A stretch of DNA of 64,000 nt, from positions 248,001-312,000 of the forward strand of contig NZ_JBIPKE010000018.1 of the NCBI RefSeq assembly GCF_044005705.1, read 5' to 3'. A model generated the notes under the pieces. The model had not been told where the DNA came from. It saw only the letters and a list, made by a program, of their open reading frames with translations, and searched no databases. Origin of the DNA: Marinoscillum luteum (GTDB lineage: Bacteria > Bacteroidota > Bacteroidia > Cytophagales > Cyclobacteriaceae). This document shows positions 8,043 through 18,507 of this stretch, piece after piece. Within the stretch, counting starts at the first letter, position 1. Each line of letters starts with the position of its first letter. The translations under genes and the position numbers were made by a program.

Positions 8043-11000
8043 ATGAATAAGTCACTTTATACCTTCCTGCTCATTTTCATTTCCCATTGGGCGGTAGCTC
8101 AGCTCACCGTGACCGGCCTGGTGCCTGGTCAGAATGCCAACTACGCAGCCATTGATGCCAATATAGAAATCACCTTCAGTGCGGCTGTAGATGCTACTAC
8201 GCTGGCTGGAAACATTCTCGTAAAGAGCGATCTTCAGGGTGGCTTGCCATTCACCGTCACCGGCGGGGGTACGGCAGTGATCACCATTGATCCCAATGAT
8301 TCATTTCTCTATGGAGATAAAATCCATGTCCTACTCAAATCGGGAATACAGTCTGTTTCTGCTGCTCCTCTGACCAATGGATTTGGATATTCGTTTCGGG
8401 TGAAAACACTGCCTTCGTATTCTGCGAGTCCTACGCTGAAACCTCAGAAATTGTCCACATACTATGCCGGAGAAAAAGACCTGAGTGTGGCGGATATGGA
8501 CAACGATGGAGAGATGGATTTGTTGAGTCTTGGTGGAGGGAGTCTGTTTTGGTATAAAAATGATGGTTCAGAGTCGTTCAGTACATACACACCTTCTGTC
8601 AATGAGTTGGCTAACATTGGAGGTGGAAATTCCTTCGATATGCACCTGGATGATTTGGATTACGATGGTGATGTGGACGTAATCTATGAGGAGCTTGCTA
8701 TGGATCTCTTCAAATGGCTCGAAAATGATGCGGCTTCATTTACCGAACATGATGTGACTACCGAAGCGGATGGTCCGAATGTTTTAGCTTCCGGGGATTT
8801 GAACAATGACGGCCTGGTTGATATTGCCTATACTTCCAATAATGGGCTCCAGTTGGCCTTTAACAATGGTAGCGGAGAATTTACCCTGGTGGATATAGAA
8901 GGAGAACAGTCCAACGGAAAGCTTGTAGGTCTGGCGGATATGGACAAGGATGGAGATATAGACCTGGTTTGTCAGGGTACCAGCTCAAGATGCTTTTGGT
9001 ATGAAAATGACGGCTCGGGCAATATGATACAACACCTCCTTGGAAGTTCGGTATCCTCCTTGTCTTACATCGATCCTGTAGATCTGGATGACGATGGTGA
9101 TATGGACGTGGTGATCAGCTCTAATTTTAATGATGAATACTACTGGTTTGAAAATAACGGGTCACAAACTTTCTCGAAACACTTACTTTCCAACAGTGCA
9201 GATGGTGTTCACCTGATCAAAGCAGGGGATTTAGATGGAGATGGCGACATGGATATTCTGACCACTTATAGCAATGGTGCCCAGGTGGTGTGGTTAGAAA
9301 ATGATGGTTCTGAAAACTTCACGGAGCGAGTTCTGGCGGATAATTTTAATTCTGTCAAATTTATGAATCCGGTGGATCTAAATTTGGATGGCCGTATGGA
9401 CCTGGTGGTCTATCAGAGTGATGGAATTTACTGGTTTGAAAATAAAGTAAATGAAGACCCCACTTTGGAAAATCCAATTTCCGACGAGTCCGCTCAGGCG
9501 TATATTTCATTTACCTATACGTTTCCCTCAGATGTTTTTTCTGATCCGGATTTGATGATTCTGAACTATTCTGCTACACTCGGTACAGGAGATCCTCTGC
9601 CAGGGTGGTTATCCTTTGATGCAGATCTTAGGACATTTTCTGGCACTCCGGGCGGATCGGACGCAGGTACTATTTCAGTGAAAGTTACGGCTACGGACCC
9701 GGCTGGAGCATCTGTAAGTGACGAATTTGATCTGGAGATCACTGTGCCTTCACTTATGACGCTGGACTCATATGCTCCTGAACATTACGAACAAAACGTG
9801 TCGGCAGGAGCAAACCTGACCTTCACCTTTTCAGGAAATATAGATAATACCACCCTGACAACCGCCAATATCAAGGTGCGGGGCTCAATGTCAGGCCTGA
9901 TAGCCGGAAGCTTTTCTGGAGGAGGTACACCCGGTATCCAGTTTGACCCTAATAATGACTTTTTGCCAGGAGAGCGCATACATGTTATGATCACCACAGA
10001 TTTGAAAAGTGAGGGTGGAGGCATTATAGCCGGGAATAAGTCTTATTATTTTGATGTAGAGGCAGCACTTCCCCCGAGCACTCCGGCACTTCTTGTGAGC
10101 GAAAATGAATATAACATTGACAGCACGCCCACAGACATGGTGGAAGTGGACCTTGACAAAGATGGGGACCTGGATGTGCTGACTAGTAGCCGACCCTACC
10201 AGCGGATCAACTGGCATGTAAATGATGGAGCAGGAAACTTTACCGTGACCTATATCAATCACAGTGGAGTGACCTCCTGCAAAATAGATGTAGCAGATAT
10301 AGATCAGGATGGAGACAATGACATTGTAGTGTTTGCTAATTCTGGGGGGGCTTGGACCTGGCTGGAGAACGACGGTAGTCAGGTGTTTACCTCTCACGTA
10401 ATGAGTGCCGCCATGAATTACACTATGAGTGTCTCCATTGTAGATCTTAATCAGGATGGTTCCCTTGACGTTTTGGCTACCGAAAGCGGCTCAGATAACG
10501 TGCTCTGGTTTAAAAATGATGGTGCTCAAAATTTTACGCAGCGCGAAATAGGAACCTTTGGGACTAATCCCAATAAGGCTTACGCAGAGGATTTGGATCA
10601 AGATGGCGATATTGATGTTGTCGTTGGTGGACATAACTATGGCACCAATTTTCTGGCATGGTATGAAAATGATGGATCACAGGGTTTTACTTATAATGAA
10701 ATCACACAAACTGCCGACGGGGTGTCAGATGTGGACGTGGCGGATGTGGATGGTGATGGCGATATGGACATCCTTACTGCTGAGAATCGGGAGGATCATG
10801 TGGTCATTTATCAAAATAACGGGAATCAGTCGTTCACAGCTTTGGAGGTATCAGACGACATTACCGGACCGGTACAGGCCTGTTTTGTAGACTTGGATGC
10901 TGATGATGACCTGGATATTGTGATAGGAGCGGATGGTGTAAACGCTGTAGGCTGGCTGGAAAATAAAGGAGGCTTCAATTTCACCTACTGGGAGCTGGCA

Positions 11001-14000
11001 GCGAATGAAGGAAATCTGATAGGTTTTGGAGATTTGGATGGTGACTCAGATTTGGATCTGGTATCTGTGTCTGAGGGAACGAATAAACTCTATTGGTACC
11101 AAAACAAAGCCAACGAAACTCCTGTGGTGAGCAGCCCTAAGTCTGATGAGGAGGTAGTGGCCGGAGTGGCTTTTTCGATTGACATGAGCGGGATATTTTC
11201 AGATCCCGATGGAAGCAATACTTTGGTGTATGCTATGACTATGACCAACGGGAATGACCTACCTGACTACCTCACTTTTAGTAATGCAAGCAAAACACTG
11301 ACGGGAACAGCCCCATATGGATCAGATGGCACTTATAACCTTCGAGTGATCGCCACCGACCATGCAGGTGAAGCCGCATTTGACGATTTCGATTTTACGG
11401 TGAGTGAGCCTCCGCTGATCTCAGTGGTGAGCTTCACTCCTCTACGTGGTTCCTATCAGTCCACAGAGGTAGGTATTTCCATCACATTTGACAAAAATGT
11501 AGATGCCTCTACACTTCCTGGTTCGCTCATGCTATATGATGTTCAGGGACAGGTCGTTTCCGGGGATTTGGGGGGAGGTGGAACCGCTACAGTCACATTT
11601 ACTCCGGCGTTTGATTTAGCTCAGAATCATGAATATACGGTTGTTCTTTCTGATCAATTAGAGGCCGAGGATGGATCCATTCGCACTTCACCCTTTTCGT
11701 TTTACTTTAAGACATCTGCCTCACCCGCTCCCGGAGCATTTGTGAAACAGTCGACCCTTGTTAGTCATAGTTTTCCACTAGGACTTGACTTGGGCGATTT
11801 GGATGGTGATGATGATTTAGATATTACAGTATCCGGAGGTACAGCTGCTACAGCAAACTTGCTGGTATCGGCAGGTGCGGATGCAGGTGTCACCAAGGAT
11901 CTGGGTGTCCATGCATCTTCAATTCTTATTTTTGATTTGGATCAGGATGGTGACTTGGATGTGATTTCGGCCACCACGATTGATGATAAAATCACGCTGA
12001 ATAAAAACGACGGGGCTGGCAATTTCACCATCACGGACATTGTGCCTGGTATTACAGACCCTGAAGCTTTCAGGATAAAGGACATGGACATGGATGGAGA
12101 TTTTGACCTGATTGTGGTCTCTCATCTTTCTGTGGACATCTATCAGAATAACGGCAGTCTTACTTTCACCAAGCTTCATGTAAGCGATGATGATCACACC
12201 GCCTTAGAAGTATTGGACTATGACCTGGATGGTGATCTGGATATTTTGGGAGGAGAAAACGTATGGTATGAAAATGACGGACTACTTTCTTTCATCAGTC
12301 ACAGCGGCTTTTTCTTCGATGACCTGGAAATGGATGATATCGATGGTGATGGTGATCAGGATATAATAGTCTCCCATGCCAATAACCTTACGCTTTATAA
12401 TAATGATGGAACAGGCTCCTATGCGGCTGAAACACTGCTTTCCGGACAGGGCGCAGGTGTATTGAAAATAGTCGATTTGAATGGAGACGGTCATCTGGAT
12501 GTGGTGACCTCTTTTCGATCGGATAATGCGCTCTTCTTTTTAGAAAATGATGGAAGTGGCGCGTTTACTTCAGCATTGCTCTCTGACCAGGAGTCGGATG
12601 TTATTGACTTTGAGGTAGGTGATTTAAATGGAGATGGAAACCTTGACATCATCGTTTGTAACTATGGAGACAATGAGGTCACCTGGTTTAAGAATCGATC
12701 CAATGCAGACCCTACAGTGGACAACGCCATGGCAAATCAGGAGACCAATGAAGATGCTCTTTTTACTTTTTCTATTCCTGAAAATACGTTCGCAGATGCT
12801 GATGAGGATGAGCTTTCACTATCTGCAAGTTTAACCGATGAGAGTGCCTTGCCTGACTGGCTTTCTTTCGACCCTGCCAGTCACACCTTCAGCGGCACGC
12901 CCCTTCAGGCAAATGTGGGTACAATCAGCATCAGGGTTACTGCCGATGACGGGCTGGAAGGGATTGTTTCTGATGATTTTGACATCACAGTTAACAATGT
13001 GAATGATGCGCCAGTAGTGAATCAATCCATTTCAACTAAGACGGCTTTAACGGATTTGACCTTTTCTTTCGAGGTGCCCGCAAATACTTTTGAAGATGAG
13101 GATGAGGATGTATTAACACTTACAGCAGGTCTCTCAGATGGGTCGGCCTTGCCGGACTGGTTATCGTTTGATGGTTCTACCAAAACATTTGACGGTACAC
13201 CCACTGTGTCAGATGTGGCAAACCATACCGTAAGAGTTACTGCTACTGATCCCTCCACTTCCAGTGTTTATACAGACTTCACTTTAAAGGTCACATTGGA
13301 CAATGATCCCCCGGTGGTAGCGGCGCCTGTACCAGATCTGGAAGCCAGTGAAGACCAGCCTTTTCAGTACAGCTTTGCGGCCAATACATTCACGGATCCA
13401 GATGACGATTTACTTACTTATAGCATGACCTTGCAGGGAGGCGACCCGTTACCATCTTGGTTGACCTTTGAAGCTACAGATTTTGAGTTGTCGGGTACCC
13501 CGTTGCAGTCAGATGTGAACACGTACACGATTGTGCTTACAGCAGCTGATGAGTTTGCTGAGGTGTCCGATGAGTTTGTGCTGACGGTGAATGCCGTCAA
13601 TGATGCGCCCTTCCTGGTAGCTGGTTTGCCCGATCACAGTGTAGATGTAGGGGAGGACATCTCCATCGTCATCTCTGAGTCGGCCTTTTCAGATGAGGAT
13701 CATGCAGAACTGATTTTTTCCATTAGAATGGAAGACGGAAGTGATTTGCCATCCTGGTTGACTTTTGATGCGACCAGTCGTACGCTCAGTGGGATAAGTT
13801 CTCTGGAGAATGTGGGTCAATATTCACTCAGGGTTACGGCTTCTGATGGAGAGGAAAGCGCTTCTGATGTATTTGTGTTGACAGTCATTTCCACCAATAG
13901 TTCGCCAGTTGTTCGCTCTTCGCTATCTCTTTTGAGGTTGGACATTGGGGATACACTGACCTTAGCCATGAGTACCCTATTTGAAGACCCCAACGGTGAC

Positions 14001-15893
14001 GATCTGTCTTTTGAATCTCAGTTATTTGGAGGAGCCGAGTTGCCTGATTGGATGGTGCTTGCGGAGGATACGCTGACGATTACACCCACAGTGGGCACAT
14101 TGGGAGAATATACTGTGGAGATTATAGCTTCAGACCCTTTTGATGAGTCAGTGTCCATGACATTTGACCTGGAGGTTTCCAAAAGTGATCAGACCATTTC
14201 TTTCACGCAGATAGCCTCAGAGGTGAACATCGGTGCGGAGAGTATCCCGCTTGAAGCTACAGCCAGCTCAGGACTGGAAGTAGTGTTTAGCTCATCCAAT
14301 ACGGATGTAGCGATGGTCGAAGGTGGGTTTTTAGAAATCATTGGTGCTGGCAGTGCAATCATCACCGCAAGCCAGCCTGGTGACGAAAGCTATAATGCTA
14401 CTACAAGTCAGCAAACGATTACAGTCAGCAAGTATTCACAGTCGATTACTTTCGAACTACTCAGTGAAAAAACCTATGGAGATGGCTCCTTCGATTTGGA
14501 AGCTTATGCCAGCAGTGGGTTGGAGATTACTTATGAGAGTTCAGATGAAACAGTGGCTACCATCTCTGGCAAGGTGGTGACCATAATCGGCGCTGGTAAT
14601 ACTACCATTACAGCGAGCCAGCCGGGTGATGAGGAGTTTGACGTGGCCAGTGACGTGGCTCAGGTGCTTACAGTCAACAGAGCACCACAGCTGATTACTT
14701 TTGAAGCGATTGGTGAAAAAGCAGCTAACGAGAAACCCTTTGACCTGATCGCTACATCCAGTTCGGATCTTGAAGTTTCCTTTTCGAGCTCTGACGAAAC
14801 GGTCGCTACCATCTCTGGAAATACGGTGAGCATCTTGTCATCGGGGACCACTACTATCACGGCCACTCAGGCAGGCAATGCGAATTACTTGCCTGCGTCG
14901 GAGGAGCAGATTTTATCCGTTTCTGATGTGACTAAACTCGATCAGACCATCACGTTTGTGGGACCTGATGATAGGGTGTTTGGCGATGCGCCATTTGAAC
15001 TTAGTGCAACGGCCACCTCCGGTTTGGTGGTGAGTTTTGAAAGTTCGGATGAGTCGGTAGCCACTGTCAGTGGTAGCACTGTCACCATTGTGGGGGCGGG
15101 TTCCACTACGATCACTGCTACTCAGAATGGTGATCAGGATTACCTGTCTGCAGAATCAGTGGGACAGCCGTTTGAAGTGAGTACCGCTGAGCTGGTGGTG
15201 ACACCAGATGATCAGGAAGTGGTATATGGTGAAGCGCTTCCTGAGTTTACTTATTCCATTTCAGGATTTGTAAATGGCGAGGATGTACAGGCCCTACTCG
15301 TACAACCTCAGGCAGGCGCTGGTTTATCTGGGATTCCGGATGCCGGAGTTTATGAAATCACCAGCTCAGGTGGAGAAGCAGCAAATTATTCTTTTGTATA
15401 TACAGAGGGGGTGCTTACGATCCACAAGGCCACGGCATCAATAGTAATGACCCATTTGGAACAAGAGGAAGACGGCACCGGGAAGAGACCTGAAGTGACC
15501 ACTGAGCCGGCTGACTTGAATTTTATCATGACATTCAATGGAGACGCTGAGGAGCCTGTGACAGCCGGCAGCTATGAGGTCTTTGTGGAAATCATTGAAA
15601 CTAATTATACGGGATCCGCTACCGAAACTTTGGTCATTGCTTCCGAGGAGGTTTTGAGTGCACCGTCTCCAGTTCGGGTGAATGTCTACCCTAATCCGGC
15701 AAGTAGTCGCATCTTAGTGAAAACACCAGAGGTTGCCATTTGCAAACTGTATGAACTGGATGGTGGTCTCGTTCAGGAAGGGAGAAGCAATGAACCCATG
15801 GACATTAGCAGGGCAGAAGCGGGTATTTATATCCTGCAAATACTCAGCGAAGGTAAGGTCATTGATCAGGTAAAAGTGATCAAGAAGAACTAG
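8043..15893 (+). CDS. Giant T9SS-secreted Ig/FG-GAP repeat protein (2,616 aa)
   Basis: A signal peptide (residues 1-19, ending AVAQ) precedes three large modules. Each consists of an SbsA/Big_5-like Ig domain (starting about 20, 575 and 1130), a block of FG-GAP/VCBS repeats, and a putative Ig (He_PIG/cadherin-like) domain with the PDWLSFD...FSGTP signature. The VCBS blocks are full of Ca-binding loops of type D-x-D-x-D-G-x-x-D. After the third block come a run of five He_PIG domains (about 1560-2050), four bacterial Ig domains of the QTITF...ASGLEVSFESSDESVATV type (2050-2390), MBG-like domains, and a T9SS type A sorting domain (about 2550-2616: VNVYPNPAS...GIYILQI). It should be exported and attached at, or released from, the cell surface as a long adhesin or matrix protein. 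The ligand is unknown. Upstream repeats suggest control by the adjacent LytTR system. Confidence 0.9.
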   Translation: MNKSLYTFLLIFISHWAVAQLTVTGLVPGQNANYAAIDANIEITFSAAVDATTLAGNILVKSDLQGGLPFTVTGGGTAVITIDPNDSFLYGDKIHVLLKSGIQSVSAAPLTNGFGYSFRVKTLPSYSASPTLKPQKLSTYYAGEKDLSVADMDNDGEMDLLSLGGGSLFWYKNDGSESFSTYTPSVNELANIGGGNSFDMHLDDLDYDGDVDVIYEELAMDLFKWLENDAASFTEHDVTTEADGPNVLASGDLNNDGLVDIAYTSNNGLQLAFNNGSGEFTLVDIEGEQSNGKLVGLADMDKDGDIDLVCQGTSSRCFWYENDGSGNMIQHLLGSSVSSLSYIDPVDLDDDGDMDVVISSNFNDEYYWFENNGSQTFSKHLLSNSADGVHLIKAGDLDGDGDMDILTTYSNGAQVVWLENDGSENFTERVLADNFNSVKFMNPVDLNLDGRMDLVVYQSDGIYWFENKVNEDPTLENPISDESAQAYISFTYTFPSDVFSDPDLMILNYSATLGTGDPLPGWLSFDADLRTFSGTPGGSDAGTISVKVTATDPAGASVSDEFDLEITVPSLMTLDSYAPEHYEQNVSAGANLTFTFSGNIDNTTLTTANIKVRGSMSGLIAGSFSGGGTPGIQFDPNNDFLPGERIHVMITTDLKSEGGGIIAGNKSYYFDVEAALPPSTPALLVSENEYNIDSTPTDMVEVDLDKDGDLDVLTSSRPYQRINWHVNDGAGNFTVTYINHSGVTSCKIDVADIDQDGDNDIVVFANSGGAWTWLENDGSQVFTSHVMSAAMNYTMSVSIVDLNQDGSLDVLATESGSDNVLWFKNDGAQNFTQREIGTFGTNPNKAYAEDLDQDGDIDVVVGGHNYGTNFLAWYENDGSQGFTYNEITQTADGVSDVDVADVDGDGDMDILTAENREDHVVIYQNNGNQSFTALEVSDDITGPVQACFVDLDADDDLDIVIGADGVNAVGWLENKGGFNFTYWELAANEGNLIGFGDLDGDSDLDLVSVSEGTNKLYWYQNKANETPVVSSPKSDEEVVAGVAFSIDMSGIFSDPDGSNTLVYAMTMTNGNDLPDYLTFSNASKTLTGTAPYGSDGTYNLRVIATDHAGEAAFDDFDFTVSEPPLISVVSFTPLRGSYQSTEVGISITFDKNVDASTLPGSLMLYDVQGQVVSGDLGGGGTATVTFTPAFDLAQNHEYTVVLSDQLEAEDGSIRTSPFSFYFKTSASPAPGAFVKQSTLVSHSFPLGLDLGDLDGDDDLDITVSGGTAATANLLVSAGADAGVTKDLGVHASSILIFDLDQDGDLDVISATTIDDKITLNKNDGAGNFTITDIVPGITDPEAFRIKDMDMDGDFDLIVVSHLSVDIYQNNGSLTFTKLHVSDDDHTALEVLDYDLDGDLDILGGENVWYENDGLLSFISHSGFFFDDLEMDDIDGDGDQDIIVSHANNLTLYNNDGTGSYAAETLLSGQGAGVLKIVDLNGDGHLDVVTSFRSDNALFFLENDGSGAFTSALLSDQESDVIDFEVGDLNGDGNLDIIVCNYGDNEVTWFKNRSNADPTVDNAMANQETNEDALFTFSIPENTFADADEDELSLSASLTDESALPDWLSFDPASHTFSGTPLQANVGTISIRVTADDGLEGIVSDDFDITVNNVNDAPVVNQSISTKTALTDLTFSFEVPANTFEDEDEDVLTLTAGLSDGSALPDWLSFDGSTKTFDGTPTVSDVANHTVRVTATDPSTSSVYTDFTLKVTLDNDPPVVAAPVPDLEASEDQPFQYSFAANTFTDPDDDLLTYSMTLQGGDPLPSWLTFEATDFELSGTPLQSDVNTYTIVLTAADEFAEVSDEFVLTVNAVNDAPFLVAGLPDHSVDVGEDISIVISESAFSDEDHAELIFSIRMEDGSDLPSWLTFDATSRTLSGISSLENVGQYSLRVTASDGEESASDVFVLTVISTNSSPVVRSSLSLLRLDIGDTLTLAMSTLFEDPNGDDLSFESQLFGGAELPDWMVLAEDTLTITPTVGTLGEYTVEIIASDPFDESVSMTFDLEVSKSDQTISFTQIASEVNIGAESIPLEATASSGLEVVFSSSNTDVAMVEGGFLEIIGAGSAIITASQPGDESYNATTSQQTITVSKYSQSITFELLSEKTYGDGSFDLEAYASSGLEITYESSDETVATISGKVVTIIGAGNTTITASQPGDEEFDVASDVAQVLTVNRAPQLITFEAIGEKAANEKPFDLIATSSSDLEVSFSSSDETVATISGNTVSILSSGTTTITATQAGNANYLPASEEQILSVSDVTKLDQTITFVGPDDRVFGDAPFELSATATSGLVVSFESSDESVATVSGSTVTIVGAGSTTITATQNGDQDYLSAESVGQPFEVSTAELVVTPDDQEVVYGEALPEFTYSISGFVNGEDVQALLVQPQAGAGLSGIPDAGVYEITSSGGEAANYSFVYTEGVLTIHKATASIVMTHLEQEEDGTGKRPEVTTEPADLNFIMTFNGDAEEPVTAGSYEVFVEIIETNYTGSATETLVIASEEVLSAPSPVRVNVYPNPASSRILVKTPEVAICKLYELDGGLVQEGRSNEPMDISRAEAGIYILQILSEGKVIDQVKVIKKN

Positions 15894-15921
15894 GGCAGTC
15901 CCGGATACTTTTCGGGAGATA

Positions 15922-15948
15922 AGCCAACCCAAGGGGTTGGCTTTTTTT
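15922..15948 (+). terminator. Terminator of the giant secreted protein gene
   Basis: The 9-bp stem AGCCAACCC/GGGTTGGCT (15922-15930 with 15934-15942) is followed by seven T, 29 bp after the stop codon. Confidence 0.85.
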
Positions 15949-15961
15949 GTGTCTGATATGT

Positions 15962-16945
15962 TTAGGCTTTCAAGAAATCACGGATCAATTCAGAAATCTG
16001 TTCCGATTCAGTCAGAAATCCATCATGACCAAATGCGGATGTGACCAAACGGAATTTTGCATCCGGTATGAGCCCGGCAATGTACTGCTGCTCCTCCGGG
16101 GGGAAAAGTATATCTGTATCTATACCGATCACCAGTGCTTTGGATCGGATACGTTTCAGGGCAGTTTCTGCCGACCCGAAATGCCTGCCTACGTGGTGGC
16201 TATCCATGGCCTTGGAGAGGTAATAATAACTCTCCACTGAAAATCGCTTACGGAGTTTCTCACCCTGATATCGCTGATAAGAGGATGCCGAGAAGTCATC
16301 CCATCGCTGGTCTATGTCTCGCTGCGTTTTGTTATAGGTGTTGTAGTGCCTGTATGATAGCATGGCTATGGCTCGGGCGGCCTCCAGTCCTTTGGCACTA
16401 TCGATGTTTTCCAGCGCCATTCGCTGCGCTTCGTTGAAGGCAATCCCCCATGGGGAATGGAAAGCGTTGGTCGCTAAGGGTACGATGTGATCAAAAAGTG
16501 TAGGCTCTTCCACGGCCCATTCCAGAAGCTGCTGTCCACCCATAGATCCACCGATTCCCAGATGGATGGTTTCGATTCCCAAATGCGCTTTCAGTAGCTT
16601 GTGAGCATTCACCATGTCACGGATCGTGACCAGAGGGAAGTTATAGTTTTTTGGTCCGGTGGTGCCGTAGCATGAGCCCAGCATATTGGCACATACGACG
16701 AACTTATCTTCCGGATCGATAGCCTTACCGGGACCCACAAGCTCGGGCCACCACTCCGCGGGGTTCCCGTTTGCAGTGAGGGCATGAAACACCCAGGCCA
16801 CATTGGTCTTCTCACTATTGAGCGTACCGTAGGTGGTGTAGGAAATCCGGACATTCCGGAGTGTGTCTCCACACTCCAGGATGAACGGTTCTTCTACTTT
16901 GAGGATCGCAGATTTTGGCTGTATTTGTTCGATGGTATTAGGCAT
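15962..16945 (-). CDS. metX: Homoserine O-acetyltransferase
   Basis: Transfers acetyl from acetyl-CoA to L-homoserine, the activation step of methionine synthesis. It is an alpha/beta-hydrolase fold of 327 aa with the nucleophile elbow GGSMGGQQ, the family signature CANMLGSCYGTTGP, and the C-terminal GHDGFLTE that supplies the catalytic His. The frame extends back to 17059, but that would overlap metY by 122 nt; the ATG at 16945 gives the family N-terminus (MPNTIEQIQPKSA) and an 8-nt overlap with the metY stop, so it is chosen. It is co-transcribed with metY, downstream of the SAM riboswitch. Some family members use succinyl-CoA, so the acyl donor is by family default. Confidence 0.93.
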   Translation of the reverse strand: MPNTIEQIQPKSAILKVEEPFILECGDTLRNVRISYTTYGTLNSEKTNVAWVFHALTANGNPAEWWPELVGPGKAIDPEDKFVVCANMLGSCYGTTGPKNYNFPLVTIRDMVNAHKLLKAHLGIETIHLGIGGSMGGQQLLEWAVEEPTLFDHIVPLATNAFHSPWGIAFNEAQRMALENIDSAKGLEAARAIAMLSYRHYNTYNKTQRDIDQRWDDFSASSYQRYQGEKLRKRFSVESYYYLSKAMDSHHVGRHFGSAETALKRIRSKALVIGIDTDILFPPEEQQYIAGLIPDAKFRLVTSAFGHDGFLTESEQISELIRDFLKA

Positions 16946-18263
16946 TAACTTGATTGTCTGCATATATTTTTTCGAAAGCCTGCTGGAAATCCGCTTTGAT
17001 ATCATCGATGTGCTCGATGCCCAAAGAGACTCTGAGCAGGTTGGGAAGTACGCCCGCATTTAATTGTTCTTCATTGGATAATTGCTGGTGGGTGGTGGCC
17101 GCAGGCTGTATGATCAGCGTCTTGGCATCCCCCACATTGGCCAGATGACTGACCAACTCTAGATTATCTACTAGTTGTGTGGCCAACTCTTTTTCTCCCT
17201 TCAGGGTAAATGAGAGCACTCCTCCAAACCCGTTTTTGAGGTATTTTTTGGCAAGCTCATGATAGCTGCTGCTTTTCAGACCTGGATAGTTGACGGTTTC
17301 TACCAGTGGGTGCTGCTCCAGCCATTGTGCCAGCTCCAATGCATTATCCACGGTGCGCTGCACGCGCAGTGATAAAGTTTCCAGTCCCTGCAAAAGCAAG
17401 AAGCTATTGAATGGGCTGAGTGCCGGTCCAAAATCTCTTAGACCTTCCACCCGGGCTCGGATAGCAAAGGCAATATTGGGCAGACCTAGCGGATTTCCTT
17501 CTCCAAACACATCCCAGAAGACCAATCCGTGATAGCCCTCAGAAGGCTCGGTAAACTGCGGGAATTTTCCATTGCCCCAGTTGAAATTTCCACCATCTAC
17601 GATCACACCGCCAATGCTTGTGCCATGGCCACCGATCCATTTGGTAGCCGAGGCAGTGACCACTGAAGCCCCATGCTCCAAAGGTCGAAAGAGGTAGCCA
17701 CCGGCTCCAAAAGTATTGTCCACTATGAGTGGAATATTGTTTGCTTTGGCTACTGCCGCGATCGCCTCAAAATCAGGCACATTGAAACCCGGATTGCCGA
17801 TGGTTTCCAGATAAATGGCTTTGGTTTTCTCATCGATCAATTTCTCAAACTCTTCGGCCTGGTCGCTTTCAGCAAACTTCACTTTAATGCCGAGGCGCTT
17901 GAAGGCTACTTTAAACTGATTGTAAGTGCCGCCATAGAGAAATGAGCTGGACACAAAGTTGTCACCAGACTCCAGAATATTGCTGAGTGCGATAAACTGA
18001 GCAGCTTGCCCGGAGCCTACCGCCAATGCGGCCACTCCCCCTTCCAGTGCAGCGATACGCTTCTCGAATACATCATTGGTGGGATTCATGATCCGACTAT
18101 AGATGTTTCCAAATTCCTTCAGGGCGAAAAGGTTAGCGCCGTGCTCGGAGTTTTTGAATCCGAATGAAGTAGTTTGATAAATAGGCACAGCCCGTGATCC
18201 TGTAGTGGGGTCTATTTCCTGGCCTGCGTGTAGTTGTAAGGTTTCAAATTTTAATGCTGACAT
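16938..18263 (-). CDS. metY: O-acetylhomoserine sulfhydrylase (PLP-dependent)
   Basis: Replaces the acetyl group of O-acetylhomoserine with sulfide to give homocysteine. At 441 aa it has the length of the MetY class (about 430) and not of MetB/MetC (about 390). The Cys/Met-metabolism PLP fold is evident: YSRIMNPTNDVFEKR, the PLP-ring contact SGQAAQF, the VDNTFGAGG Asp, and the Schiff-base Lys in SATKWIGGHGT. The first gene of the metY-metX operon, it is preceded by 120 nt of leader after a Cys-rich leader ORF, a SAM-I riboswitch and a consensus promoter, so it should be repressed when S-adenosylmethionine is plentiful. Confidence 0.94.
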   Translation of the reverse strand: MSALKFETLQLHAGQEIDPTTGSRAVPIYQTTSFGFKNSEHGANLFALKEFGNIYSRIMNPTNDVFEKRIAALEGGVAALAVGSGQAAQFIALSNILESGDNFVSSSFLYGGTYNQFKVAFKRLGIKVKFAESDQAEEFEKLIDEKTKAIYLETIGNPGFNVPDFEAIAAVAKANNIPLIVDNTFGAGGYLFRPLEHGASVVTASATKWIGGHGTSIGGVIVDGGNFNWGNGKFPQFTEPSEGYHGLVFWDVFGEGNPLGLPNIAFAIRARVEGLRDFGPALSPFNSFLLLQGLETLSLRVQRTVDNALELAQWLEQHPLVETVNYPGLKSSSYHELAKKYLKNGFGGVLSFTLKGEKELATQLVDNLELVSHLANVGDAKTLIIQPAATTHQQLSNEEQLNAGVLPNLLRVSLGIEHIDDIKADFQQAFEKIYADNQVNA

Positions 18264-18380
18264 GAGTGTATATTTTTTAAGATTCTAGAATAGTATATGG
18301 GGTATGCTTTTATGACCAAAGACAATACATGAATCGGCCTGCGGATTTTCCAATAACTAAAAGGAACAATACCTGCGGAA

Positions 18381-18503
18381 TTAGCAGTAGTAACACATAC
18401 AACAGAACCCTCTGTCGATCGGAGAATGTGAAATAGATAACCTTGCTTCAATGCTTGGCAAAAAAGCAGTTGCTTTCGCAAAAGTGTTTTTGTTGAATTT
18501 CAT
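18381..18503 (-). CDS. Putative Cys/Tyr-rich leader peptide upstream of metY (40 aa)
   Basis: A 40-codon ORF starts 4 nt after the 3' strand of riboswitch helix P1 and ends 117 nt before metY. The first 30 residues are unremarkable and Lys/Ala/Ser-rich, while the last ten are RGFCCMCYYC: four Cys and two Tyr in seven residues, then stop. Cys-rich upstream ORFs that couple translation to cysteine supply are known in mycobacteria ahead of sulfur-assimilation genes; a similar role here is an inference. I see no clear terminator hairpin between it and metY, so any coupling may be translational. A different ORF overlaps on this strand (18251-18481) and is considered spurious. Confidence 0.5.
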   Translation of the reverse strand: MKFNKNTFAKATAFLPSIEARLSISHSPIDRGFCCMCYYC

Positions 18504-18507
18504 AACT

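Noticed and set aside
9785..15932. Several minus- and plus-strand ORFs of 60-170 aa inside the giant gene
   Set aside because: They are frame shadows of the Asp/Gly-rich repeats with no independent support.
18263..18381. Rho-independent terminator or antiterminator between the leader ORF and metY
   Set aside because: Only a 5-bp ACAGA/TCTGT hairpin and weak pairings were found, with no T run, so none is claimed.
18251..18481. 76-aa ORF on the minus strand between the riboswitch and metY
   Set aside because: It overlaps metY by 13 nt and the better-supported 40-codon ORF in another frame, and its composition shows no domain or signal.
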